This document shows, piece after piece, positions 6,630 to 15,348 of a DNA stretch of 64,000 nt. The stretch's first letter is position 1, and every line of letters starts with the position of its first letter. The translations under genes and the position numbers were made by a program. The DNA comes from Poriferisodalis sp965208555. Its GTDB lineage: Bacteria; Actinomycetota; Acidimicrobiia; Acidimicrobiales; Poriferisodalaceae. Below the pieces are notes generated by a model that had not been told where the DNA came from, ran no database searches, and was given only the letters and a program-made list of their open reading frames with translations. Location of the stretch: NCBI RefSeq assembly GCF_965208555.1, contig NZ_OZ242342.1, positions 310,001-374,000 of the forward strand. Reading direction: 5' to 3'.

Positions 6630-9600
6630 CTAGTTGTTGGTGAAGGAGACGGTGTATTCGGTGCGGGGGTTCGATCGGGTGTAGTTGGCTCGCTGGGTGT
6701 TGCTCAGCCCGGCGAGGGTGCAGCGGGTGGTGCTGTCGGTGTTGTGGGTGTACAGCGGGCCGGCCTCGACGCTGATGTAGTGGATGCCCTCGAAGGTGAA
6801 CTGCTCGCGCGGCCCGCCGTGGTCGTAGTAGGGGTCCCAGGCGGCGGTGATGCGCGTCGCGTTCGACCACTCGCTCTCGCCGCGGACCCACGGAACCGCC
6901 ACGTCGATGAGCCTGGGGGACTGGTACATGCGCACCCGCAGACAGCCCGCCGACGCGGTCTGGGTGACCGTCACGGTGTTGTAGTCGTGCATGCTCATCC
7001 ACGCCCGGAACCAGTCGTTGTCACCGTCACGGTCCACCGTCGCCGACACCGCCGCCTCTCCGGCGTCGGCGCTCACGAACCCCGGCGTGAACAGATGCCG
7101 GCGCAGCTGCCAGCGCCACCCGTCGGTGCCGGGCAGGTCCTCGCCCGGGGCCTCCCCTACGGGATCCTCGGCCTCGCCCCACGCATACAGCGTGTAACGC
7201 GACCCCAAATACTTGGCCGGCGGCTCCCCGCCGGAGCCGTTTACGGCGCTTATGACGAGCCCCTCGTTCTCGAAATTGGCCGCCGTGCGCACATAATCCC
7301 CGGGGGTCCGGTTGAAATAGTGCTCCCAGGAGCCGCGGGCGCGTGAAAAGCCCCCCGAAACCCCGAAGTTGACAAGGCCTCTCAGCCCCTCGGGATCGGA
7401 GCCGTCGAGGGTGAAAAGGTTCACCTGCGGCCTGACGTCGTTGAGCAGCGACCCGCCGATGTCGTGCATCCTGAGCGTGAACTGGTTGCGGCGGCCCGCC
7501 TCGAGCCCCTCCACCCGCACCAGCTGCGCGCCCGCGCCGGTCGTGAGCGCGCCGAGCGTGAAGCTGTCGTGCAAGAACCCCTCGACGCTCGACCCCACCG
7601 CCACCGTGGCAATGTCGGCAGCGACATTGGAACCGAGATTATGCGTCACATCAGTGCTGCGCAGGTCGGTGACCGCCACCGTATAGGTGGACAGCACCAC
7701 ATACGCCTCCCGGAGCCCGCATCTGTGGCAGCGATCCACCAGCGCACCAGCCGGCGCCGACGCCGGATCCGACACCACATCGCTGTAGAACGCCCACACC
7801 CCACCCGACAGATGCGGCAGCTCCACCGCCACGAAGTAATCCCCATCCGACGGCGGCGACAAATACGCGCGACGACGCGCAAAGCCCCCCACCTCGTGCA
7901 ACTGATAATCGTCGTCGCCACCGCTGCCGTCGTTGTCGAGCCGCGTCGAGTCGGCGTCGTAGATGCCCACGATCGCCGCACGCCGGGCGCTGCCGCCCCC
8001 ATGCTGCTCGCCCAGCACATCGACCACATACACCCGGCCCGCCTCCAGACCCGTCATCTTGAACCAGTCCACATCACGCGACCGATGAAACGCACCCCCC
8101 ACCGAACCACCCGCAGCCACCACACTGCGCGACGCCTCATCGTGGGGCTCATCGAACTGGGCGCCCCAGACCGCCATCTTCAGCGGGAACGACAAAATGG
8201 TCGTGAGATTCAATCCGCTGAAACTCCCGTTGGCGATGCTGAACCCGGTGCCCTCCTCCGCGCCGCCGATGGCGACCCGGTAAGCGGGGATGTAGCCCGC
8301 GGCACCAGTGGATTCATCGGTCGAGACGACCCAATAAAAGGTGTTTCTTTCGAGGATGGCGCCTTCGGGCGCGCTGAACCGGTAGGTGCGGAAGTCGTCG
8401 TCGGCGTCTGTGAGGTAGTCCGACGGCGGGGTCAGCTCCCACAGGAGCTCGCCGGGCCGGCCGTTGTGGTTGGCATGCACCCCCACAGTCGCCGCGTTGC
8501 GAAGGGAGGGGTCGGTGCGGGCCATCTGCAGCTCGATCGCGTTGAGCCGCCAGGTTCCAGTGTTGCCTGCGTGGAATCGCGTCGCCACCGATCGCGTAAT
8601 GGTTTGCGTCTGCCGACGGGCGAAGTTGGTGACCAGCGGGGTCTCTGCGTTCTGCTGGGCGGCGATGAGCGGCTCGGGATCGACGAACTCGACCAGCACC
8701 GGCTCGATCAGCACCGGCTCGGCGCGTGCTTGGGGCAGCGCGGGCGTGGCAGCGCTGAGGGCGCCAGAGGCGGGCCCCTCGCCGGTGCCGTTGTAGGCCT
8801 GCACCGCGTAGTGCAGCGTCTGGCCCGGCGGCGTGGTCGTGTCGGTGTAAGTGGTCACCTCAGCGGCGAGGCCGTCCGCGATCACCGCCAGCTCGTCAGG
8901 CCGTGGGCCGCGCCACACCCGATAGCCCTCGACGGGGCCGCCCTCGGCAGGCGCGGCCCACGACAGCGTCACCGCCCCGAACGGGCCCAGCGCAGTGCCC
9001 ATCAGCCGCGGCGCGCCCGGCAGCGGCACCGTGTCGGCGATCTCGACGGTGGCCAGATCGGTGAGCGGACCGCTGCGCTCGGTGCGAGCGAACGGCCCCG
9101 AACCGGTGACGCCGTAGCGGGCGCGCATCTGCACCTTGTAGGACACGCCCACAGGCAGGTTCCGCAGCGTGAACGACGTCACATCGCCCGCCGGGTACAG
9201 ATTCCCGCGGGTCTCCCCATCGCCCAGCCGCCGATAGGTCAGCCACCCCAGATCCTCCTGCGCCCACATCACCCGATAATCATCCGGCACCGGATCAGGC
9301 GTCGACCACGAAATCGTCAACTCCCCCGGCGCACCGCTCGACACCACAAACCCGCCGACCTCGCCCCAGCCCAGCCCAGACCCCTCCTGCGCCTGCTCGG
9401 ACTGCTGGGCCTCGCCCTGCGACGACTCCTCATCCTGCTGCGGGTCAGACTTCTGCTGGGCCTGCTGCTGGGACTGCTCGTCCCGCTGGGCCTCCTGCTG
9501 GGCCTGCTCGTCCTGCTGGGCCTGCTGCTGCTGCTGTTGGACGGGCGCGAGCGCGGCAGCGACGGTGACGGTGAGCTCATCGCTCCACGGCGACGCCATC

Positions 9601-9950
9601 ACCTTGCCCTCAGCGGTGCGGAACCGCGCCCGTATCTGCACCTTGTAGCCGACGCCCTCAGCCAGACCGCTCAGCGTCATCGACGTCGCGTCCCCAGCCG
9701 GCCACGCATTGCCCCGACCGGCCTCATCGGGCTGTCGCCACGACAGATACTCCAAATCGTCGCGCGCCCACCGCACCCGATACTCAAACGGCGCCAGCTC
9801 AGGCGCCTCCCACGAAACCCTCAGCTCACCCGCAGCATCACTCGCAACCGCCACCTCGGCCAGCTCCGGCACCGACTCGCTGGCACCCACCGGCACCGCC
9901 TGCGACGCGCACAGCGCCAACACCGCAAACGCCGCCGCCCAGCGCCTCAC
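6630..9950 (-). CDS. Giant exported FN3 / choice-of-anchor surface protein
   Basis: The 1,106-residue protein starts at GTG 9950 with a signal peptide (RRWAAAFAVLALCASQAVPVGA). Then come an FN3 domain (about 30-130, EYRVRWARDDLEYLSWRQPD), a Gln/Glu-rich linker (about 136-190), two more FN3 domains (about 200-400), and a choice-of-anchor-like domain (about 430-610, TRFHAGNTGTWRLNAIELQM). At least two pre-peptidase C-terminal-like beta-sandwiches follow (DVDWFKMTGLEAGRVYVVDV; DNDWFRAWMSMHDYNTVTV). It has no CWB2, LPxTG or WSDG repeats, so anchoring is unclear. The first FN3 domain is nearly shared with proteins at 15349 and 41030. A run of 16 C (coding strand) lies 16 bp before the start codon, and a TAA is in frame just upstream of it, so the start is well bounded. 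Likely adhesin. Confidence 0.8.
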   Translation of the reverse strand: MRRWAAAFAVLALCASQAVPVGASESVPELAEVAVASDAAGELRVSWEAPELAPFEYRVRWARDDLEYLSWRQPDEAGRGNAWPAGDATSMTLSGLAEGVGYKVQIRARFRTAEGKVMASPWSDELTVTVAAALAPVQQQQQQAQQDEQAQQEAQRDEQSQQQAQQKSDPQQDEESSQGEAQQSEQAQEGSGLGWGEVGGFVVSSGAPGELTISWSTPDPVPDDYRVMWAQEDLGWLTYRRLGDGETRGNLYPAGDVTSFTLRNLPVGVSYKVQMRARYGVTGSGPFARTERSGPLTDLATVEIADTVPLPGAPRLMGTALGPFGAVTLSWAAPAEGGPVEGYRVWRGPRPDELAVIADGLAAEVTTYTDTTTPPGQTLHYAVQAYNGTGEGPASGALSAATPALPQARAEPVLIEPVLVEFVDPEPLIAAQQNAETPLVTNFARRQTQTITRSVATRFHAGNTGTWRLNAIELQMARTDPSLRNAATVGVHANHNGRPGELLWELTPPSDYLTDADDDFRTYRFSAPEGAILERNTFYWVVSTDESTGAAGYIPAYRVAIGGAEEGTGFSIANGSFSGLNLTTILSFPLKMAVWGAQFDEPHDEASRSVVAAGGSVGGAFHRSRDVDWFKMTGLEAGRVYVVDVLGEQHGGGSARRAAIVGIYDADSTRLDNDGSGGDDDYQLHEVGGFARRRAYLSPPSDGDYFVAVELPHLSGGVWAFYSDVVSDPASAPAGALVDRCHRCGLREAYVVLSTYTVAVTDLRSTDVTHNLGSNVAADIATVAVGSSVEGFLHDSFTLGALTTGAGAQLVRVEGLEAGRRNQFTLRMHDIGGSLLNDVRPQVNLFTLDGSDPEGLRGLVNFGVSGGFSRARGSWEHYFNRTPGDYVRTAANFENEGLVISAVNGSGGEPPAKYLGSRYTLYAWGEAEDPVGEAPGEDLPGTDGWRWQLRRHLFTPGFVSADAGEAAVSATVDRDGDNDWFRAWMSMHDYNTVTVTQTASAGCLRVRMYQSPRLIDVAVPWVRGESEWSNATRITAAWDPYYDHGGPREQFTFEGIHYISVEAGPLYTHNTDSTTRCTLAGLSNTQRANYTRSNPRTEYTVSFTNN

Positions 9951-9966
9951 CCCGCGACCGCTTCTT

Positions 9967-9982
9967 GGGGGGGGGGGGGGGG
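9967..9982. repeat. G16 homopolymer upstream of surface-protein gene
   Basis: Sixteen consecutive G (C on the coding strand) end 16 bp before the GTG start at 9950. Outside the three long tracts the longest runs I noticed in the window are 7-9 bases. Similar tracts precede the genes starting at 25634 and 53767. Confidence 0.9.
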
Positions 9983-11260
9983 ATTACGACAGGCGACCAG
10001 CCGTCACCTCGCGCACCCGCCACGCGCCCAACACCCGCAGCCGCACCGAACCGCACCGAATCGCTCATCGCACCAGCCTCCACAAAACAGCCGACAACAC
10101 CGCCGGCACCGACACTGACCTGCCGACGAAGGTGCCGACAACGATCCGCCACCATACAGCACATTCGAACCAGCACAATCACATCATCCCAACCGGCTGC
10201 CGGCAATGAGATGACGGTCGAGATCGATGCGCTGACGTCATCGAAGACTCTTGCGACCTGCCTGCGTTGATCTACAGCGAGGGCCTGAAGTCGCACGCTT
10301 TCGGAGGTTTGTCGACGTGAACCGACACAGTGCCGCAGTCGTTCCTCACGATGACAGAGGCGTCATACGAGGACATCCCGAGGTGCTGCCGGGCCCGTCG
10401 GCCAGTTCGACACGATGACGCCGCAAGCAACGCGGCCGGCCGTCGGATGGAGCGGAGCTCCCGTTCATTTTTCTTGAAAATCTGCTGTTCGCTGCCCGAT
10501 TTTCGAGGTTCAACTCAGTGGCTGTGATGTTCCTTCTCCCACCGGCTGACGAGGGAGCGCCGCGCGCCGCTGTTGCGCACGCTGGGAGAGGACCCGCCCC
10601 GGCCGGCGAGACGGGTCCTCGCGAGCTCGCTCCGCCAAACCGTCTAAGGAAACAGGCCACGTACGCCACCGGCACGCTAGTCCGCGTTTGAACTAGCAGG
10701 AATACGTCAGACTCGTATCCGGGGCATGCATTTCATTGTTCGGGGTGTGGCAACCGAGCTGAAGCTAACCGTCTCGGCCGCATCCATAGAACACCGACGA
10801 GAAAACACGATCGGCTGCTCCGGGCTGCGGCGCTACCGGGAAGAAAAGCGCGCTAATCATATGGAGGCTCACTGAGAAGTGTGAAAAGAGCCTTCGCCAA
10901 ATGGCGAATCCTCAAGAGTCCGATGATGCCGCGATTTCTTTGCCGCGGGCGTCAATGTAGCGTGTTTTCGTATTAATTGGTGTGGTTTCGGCACATCAGT
11001 GAGAGGTTCTGAGCCGTGAATCACCGCCCACCAGGCCGATCTGCTGTCGGCACGGGCCCCTCAGAGCGAACGTGTACTGGTGGCGAATCCTCACTGCCAG
11101 ACAGTACAGTGCGCGAGGAGGCCAGCCTCAACGGTGCGGGTTAGCTGGCAGACGCTGTTGAGTTGTTTCCCGCACCGAAGAGGCTGGCCCGCATGCGAGA
11201 GTACTGACTTCTCGCCGCTCAGGTGTCACCTGGTTTCTCGGGTAACCGAGCGGGCGGGTT
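9983..11260. other. Gene-poor 1.3-kb region
   Basis: No convincing protein or RNA gene is seen. Parts of 10480-10980 are clearly less GC-rich than the surroundings (for example TTTTTCTTGAAAATC near 10470 and GTATTAATTGG near 10970). The region contains a short hairpin TTCGCC-AAAT-GGCGAA (10893-10908), a 13-bp direct repeat TGGCGAATCCTCA (10902-10914 and 11081-11093), and a large inverted repeat near 11102-11206. It may be a remnant of a mobile element or a regulatory spacer; I cannot assign it. Confidence 0.4.
11102..11206. repeat. Large imperfect inverted repeat / hairpin
   Basis: Bases 11120-11140 pair with 11169-11189 at 19 of 21 positions (GGCCAGCCTC / GAGGCTGGCC, then CGGTGCGGG / CCCGCACCG), leaving a 28-base loop. 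Outer hexamers CAGTAC (11102) and GTACTG (11201) also pair. It lies just beyond the stop of the minus-strand CWB2 gene at 11261, so it may terminate that transcript, but the long loop is unusual for a terminator and it may be a transposon-like relic. Confidence 0.6.
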
Positions 11261-14017
11261 TCAGGGGCTGCTGTTAGCTCCCCTGGGCCAGTCACGGTGC
11301 AGCCGAGAGTCCCGGCTGGAGACGACGAACAGGCGTCGTCCGGCGCTGACGCTCTCATCGGTTTCGGTGTTCGGATCGTCGGAGCCCCTCGCGAGTCCCT
11401 CTCGCAGCTCGATCAGCTCGCGGCGGACGTTGATCGCCTGGGCGATGGTGTGTTCGGGCTCGGTGGTGGTGAACCGGAATACGACGTGCCTGCCGGGCAC
11501 CGGGGCCGCGATCTCCAGCTGTTCAGGGCCCCACGTTGCGTCCGCGGGCAGCAGCCCGCCGAGGATGTCCCTTATCAACGCATCCGGAGTCTCACCGAGG
11601 CTCTCGCCGGCGCCCAGATACTCGGTGACATAGTCGCTGAAGGGGACAAGGAAGCTGACCGAGCTCATCCCGCCCTCGAACTCGATGTCGCCGGTGAAGC
11701 CTGCCTCGCCGAGGTCCACGGTCTCGTCGTCGCCTGCACAGGGGTCGCGCAGCTCTGCCGAGAAATGCCGCGAGAAGTCGCCGTTGCTGTTGAGCATCTG
11801 CACGAGTTCCCCGTAGGTCTGGCTCCGCGTCTCGTCGCCGGGAGCATCGATGTGGCGGATGGTGATGCGCCGGCTGCTCGACTCCACCCACACCTGCGTC
11901 ACCGGCGGATCGTCGCCGACCTCCCCGAATGCACTCATGGACGTCTGGCTGTCGATCCGCCACCCGTTGCCTGCTGCGCCCGCCGCCGAGCCGGACCACT
12001 TGGCCACGATGTCGACGGACGCGCCCAGCGAAGCCTTCGCTCTGGTGCTGATGCCATCAATCTTCTCTGGGCGCGCCGTCCGCACGCTGTCGTCGACGCC
12101 GGGATTGGGCGTCCCGACGAGCACCGACTCGATGGCAAGGCGCGCTGTGGGCGCGGTGACGGTGACGCCGCGGCTCGCGCTGCGCTGGCGGCGCTCGTTG
12201 ATCGCCACGCCGCTGCGCAGCACGACCCGGTCGCCGGGCGCGAGCGCATACTGGCCGCCTTCCGACAGCAGCGGGAACGAGTACAGCGCTGTCCCCAGGA
12301 AACGGTCCAGACGCACGCGCGTCGGGGAGCCGACGCCGACCGGGGCGCCGCTGTCGGCGATCACCCGAATGCGCCCGGAATTGACGGTGATCTCGTCGAC
12401 GTCGCCGACAGCGGGGTCGCGGAACTGTGGGGCCTGCACTGAAACCCAGAGGTCGGTCTGGCCGACGAGCGCGATCGCCGTGATCGACGGCCGGCCCGAC
12501 ACGCTGCGGGGCGGCTGCACGACCTCTATGTCGCCGCCGATCGAGCGCCGGTCGTCGTTGGTGCTGTGCCAGCCCTCGGCCGTCTCCAGCACGATCAGGT
12601 CGCCGGCTTCGAAGGGGTCATGAACGGTCACCTCGACGGACGAGAACAGGCCGCACGGATCGCTGCTGACGCGTGGGAGCAGATCGATTCCCTCGATCCA
12701 GGCGGGGGCTCCGTTCACATACAGCAGGTCGCGCACCCTGCCCTTGAACCGCGAGACGTCGACCTCGAGGCTCTCGCTGAAGTTGATGCGCAGCATGTCG
12801 TCGCCTGGGGCGACGCGGATCTGGGCGCTCAGCGGCCGAGCCGATGCCGCCGCAGCGATCGCCTCGGCCATCGTCTCGTCGTCGATCTCGCCGATGGCCG
12901 CCACCAGCAGGTGGTTCCTGCGGTCTCCGACATCGCGCGGGGTTCTGGCCAGGAAGCTTCGAACCGAGAGCGGCAGCGGGCCGCCGGCGAGCAGCAGCGG
13001 CACCGGACCGGAGTCGTCGATTCCCACTGCGAGCAGCGGCGCGGCCGCTGCCGCCTCGATCGGCGAGCGGGGATCGGCCAGCGCAACCACGCTCTGCGAC
13101 GGCATGAGCTCGTCGCGGCACGTCGCCGTCAACAGCTGCGCCGCCGCGGCTGCGCCGATCGTTGCCGAGCTGCCCGCCACTCGGTTGACCTCGTCGACTC
13201 CTTCGGCCAGCAGCGGCGAGACGACCGTCCCGGACACCGCCCAGGTGCCGCCGACGATGACCACCCGTTCGATGCCCGCCTGCCGCAGGTACTGGGCAGC
13301 GGCATCGGGCAGCTCGTCACGACGGGTCAGCAGGATCGGCAGCTCACGGGCGAACGCCACCGATCCCAGCCCCACAGCCTCGGCGAGACGCTTGTCATCG
13401 CCGTTGACCAGCAGCGCAGCGGAACCCTCAGCACCGCACCAGGCGGTGTCACCGGGAAGTTCCCTGGCCGCCGCCGCGGCCGTGCCGTACCGGTCCGCAC
13501 CGGCCACCCGCCGCACGGTCGGCTCCGCCTCGAGCGAGGCCGCCTCGGCGACCACCCGCTCGCCGACTGCGGCGGGGCCGCCCATGACGATGACCGTCGA
13601 GACGTCGTGGGCGTCGATGAACTCGGCCACCTGCTGAGGCAGCCGATCCGGTTGGGTGAGCATGACCGGTGCCTTGTGGTAGCCCGCGAGACCTGCCGCC
13701 GCGAACGTGTCCGCTATCGATGCTCCCGAAGCCAGCACCACCGTGGAGACCGCCCCGAGGCCGCCGCGCTGGCGCGCGAATCGCCACGCTGCCAGCACCG
13801 AGGTGTCGTAGCGGTCACGGCCCGCCAGCGGACGCACTCCGCCCTGCCCGAGCACTGTCTGCCCATCGTCAGGATCGACGAACAGCTCGCCTGAGGTGTT
13901 CGCGGCGCTCACCGCTCGGGCGCCGACGAGGCTCAGCGACGATGCCGCCAACGCGCACGCGAGCAGGATGCGAGCAGGATGCGAGCAGGATGCGAGCAGG
14001 ATGCGAGCAGCTCTCAT
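11261..14017 (-). CDS. CWB2 cell-wall-anchored surface protein with repeat-containing signal peptide
   Basis: From ATG 14017 the product is 918 residues. It has an unusual signal peptide built from repeated ARILLA motifs (MRAARILLASCSHPARILLA, then CALAASSLSLVGARAVSA). Three CWB2-type modules follow (about 62-170, 170-270, 273-370) with the signatures VRPLAGRDRYDTS, VRRVAGADRYGTA and VNRVAGSSATIGA and the VIVMGGPAAV / VVIVGGTWAV strands. CWB2 modules bind secondary cell-wall polymers in other Gram-positives. The last 500 residues are a unique beta-rich region. In-frame starts further up (GTG 14128, ATG 14116) exist, but 14017 gives a normal signal peptide. The signal codons contain four 11-bp tandem repeats, so unit gain or loss would shift the frame. 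Confidence 0.82.
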   Translation of the reverse strand: MRAARILLASCSHPARILLACALAASSLSLVGARAVSAANTSGELFVDPDDGQTVLGQGGVRPLAGRDRYDTSVLAAWRFARQRGGLGAVSTVVLASGASIADTFAAAGLAGYHKAPVMLTQPDRLPQQVAEFIDAHDVSTVIVMGGPAAVGERVVAEAASLEAEPTVRRVAGADRYGTAAAAARELPGDTAWCGAEGSAALLVNGDDKRLAEAVGLGSVAFARELPILLTRRDELPDAAAQYLRQAGIERVVIVGGTWAVSGTVVSPLLAEGVDEVNRVAGSSATIGAAAAAQLLTATCRDELMPSQSVVALADPRSPIEAAAAAPLLAVGIDDSGPVPLLLAGGPLPLSVRSFLARTPRDVGDRRNHLLVAAIGEIDDETMAEAIAAAASARPLSAQIRVAPGDDMLRINFSESLEVDVSRFKGRVRDLLYVNGAPAWIEGIDLLPRVSSDPCGLFSSVEVTVHDPFEAGDLIVLETAEGWHSTNDDRRSIGGDIEVVQPPRSVSGRPSITAIALVGQTDLWVSVQAPQFRDPAVGDVDEITVNSGRIRVIADSGAPVGVGSPTRVRLDRFLGTALYSFPLLSEGGQYALAPGDRVVLRSGVAINERRQRSASRGVTVTAPTARLAIESVLVGTPNPGVDDSVRTARPEKIDGISTRAKASLGASVDIVAKWSGSAAGAAGNGWRIDSQTSMSAFGEVGDDPPVTQVWVESSSRRITIRHIDAPGDETRSQTYGELVQMLNSNGDFSRHFSAELRDPCAGDDETVDLGEAGFTGDIEFEGGMSSVSFLVPFSDYVTEYLGAGESLGETPDALIRDILGGLLPADATWGPEQLEIAAPVPGRHVVFRFTTTEPEHTIAQAINVRRELIELREGLARGSDDPNTETDESVSAGRRLFVVSSRDSRLHRDWPRGANSSP
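13959..14010. repeat. 11-bp tandem repeat in signal-peptide codons
   Basis: The unit GCGAGCAGGAT occurs four times in a row at 13959, 13970, 13981 and 13992, plus 8 bases of a fifth copy, without mismatch. Because 11 is not a multiple of three, each copy is read in a different frame, and three copies (33 bp) restore it, explaining the ARILLA-SCSHP-ARILLA pattern. Confidence 0.93.
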
Positions 14018-14325
14018 GCGGCGGCTGGAGGTCCCCGCCAGACGCCAGTAGAACGTCTCATGGCAGCGGCGGCATCTCGTCCGCCCGCCACGTCGGCTCG
14101 CCGGGCGGCAGCGCATCGTTGTGTCCACCGTTTGACATGCATTTGCTGAATCCCTGCACCGAATGACATGGACAGGCTAGTTAACACAGACCAGAATGCA
14201 GTCATTCGACTGCTGCGCAACAGTCAGGAGCGGCCAAACGTCGCAACCGGCGCTCACGTTCACTTGGCCGGTCATGGGCCCGACAGCGGCGATCGTGGTA
14301 GGACTGCACGAGGAGGCCGCCGCAC
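14018..14325. other. Divergent intergenic region
   Basis: About 300 bp between the minus-strand CWB2 gene and the plus-strand membrane protein gene. It contains a TTGACA at 14132-14137 and a more AT-rich stretch (TAGTTAACACAG, 14178-14189), but no -35/-10 pair with good spacing that I can defend. Promoters of both genes must lie here if 14017 and 14326 are the true starts. Confidence 0.4.
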
Positions 14326-15222
14326 GTGATCACTGCAATAGTCCTCATCGGCGGGTCCGTGCTCGTGGGAGCAGTCGTGTTCATCTCGGGCCGCAACCCG
14401 CTGGGGCACGGGAACTGGAAATGGTGGGAGCTCACCGCTGGCAGCTCACCCCCCATCCCCAGCCATGCGCGGTCCGCGCTCGCGCGCCCCAAGGGCATCG
14501 GATTGCGCCGGAGCCTGACGGTCGTGCGTGTCTGCGACGGCTCCCGGCACCGGGTGTGGGTCAGCTTCTTGTCGAAGGGCGACGACAGCGATCTCGTCGC
14601 GCAGCTCGCCATCGCCGCCGGGTGCAACCCGCGAATCGACGCGTCAGCGCCTCAGCAGATTTACAAGCGGCGATGGCGACTGTCCCACATCATCCCGGCC
14701 GCAGGCCGCGCCGCAATGCTCAGCCCGAGCGAAGCCGACGGGCTCGCCCGTACGATCGACGGCTTTCTCCACGACGGCGACGCCATCATCACGACCGTGC
14801 GATGGGCCGGCGACAGGCAGGTCAAGGCGCGAACAGCGACGACATCGAGTCGGCTGGGTTCCTCGTGGACCCACGAGGCGTCCACCGCAACGCTGCCGAT
14901 ATTGCCCACGCCCTTGGCGATCGTCCCGCTGCTCGTGCTGATTGCGGCGCTCGCCGTCGTGGCTCACAGCTATTTCGAGCTGCCCGCCTGGCTCGACCGA
15001 GTCCTGGAGTCCGCCGCGGGCAGCCCGAGCACCCCCGTCGCAGCAGTGGCGATCTGCGTCGCTGCTCACTCCGCGGCGCGACTGATGCACGCGATCTTTC
15101 GACCCCGACTGGTCTCGCGGGCGCAACGCTGCTGGCACCTGCCGCTGGGCTGGCGCACAGCACGCAACGGCGGCACTATCGGCGTCGAGCACCTCGCCGG
15201 CTGGGCACGAGCACGTCCCTGA
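14326..15222 (+). CDS. Membrane protein of unknown function
   Basis: The 298-residue protein starts at GTG 14326 with an N-terminal membrane span (ITAIVLIGGSVLVGAVVFIS). A soluble mixed alpha/beta stretch of about 165 residues follows (LRRSLTVVRVCDGSRHRVWV; LSHIIPAAGRAAML). Then come two further hydrophobic segments near 190-212 (LAIVPLLVLIAALAVVAHSY) and 232-248 (VAAVAICVAAHSAARLM) and a basic C-terminus. The topology suggests an integral membrane protein with one sizeable soluble domain. No family recognised. It stands between two surface-protein genes, so a role in envelope biology is possible but not shown. A longer ORF in another frame over the same span (14196-15245) is a shadow. Confidence 0.65.
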   Translation: MITAIVLIGGSVLVGAVVFISGRNPLGHGNWKWWELTAGSSPPIPSHARSALARPKGIGLRRSLTVVRVCDGSRHRVWVSFLSKGDDSDLVAQLAIAAGCNPRIDASAPQQIYKRRWRLSHIIPAAGRAAMLSPSEADGLARTIDGFLHDGDAIITTVRWAGDRQVKARTATTSSRLGSSWTHEASTATLPILPTPLAIVPLLVLIAALAVVAHSYFELPAWLDRVLESAAGSPSTPVAAVAICVAAHSAARLMHAIFRPRLVSRAQRCWHLPLGWRTARNGGTIGVEHLAGWARARP

Positions 15223-15348
15223 CCCCACCCCGCTGGCGGGTCTAACAAGAGATTTGTATAGCGGGCGAGGTCTGGCTCAGACGCGCTGTTGGTGGTGGGT
15301 GTGGACTGGCATGATGGTGTTGGTCCGGTTGGGCTGGGAGGTTTGGGG

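Noticed and set aside
7464..10118. Long plus-strand ORF opposite the 6630-9950 gene
   Set aside because: Arg/His/Pro-rich translation without domains; a typical antisense shadow of a GC-rich gene whose own frame has clear signal peptide and FN3 domains.
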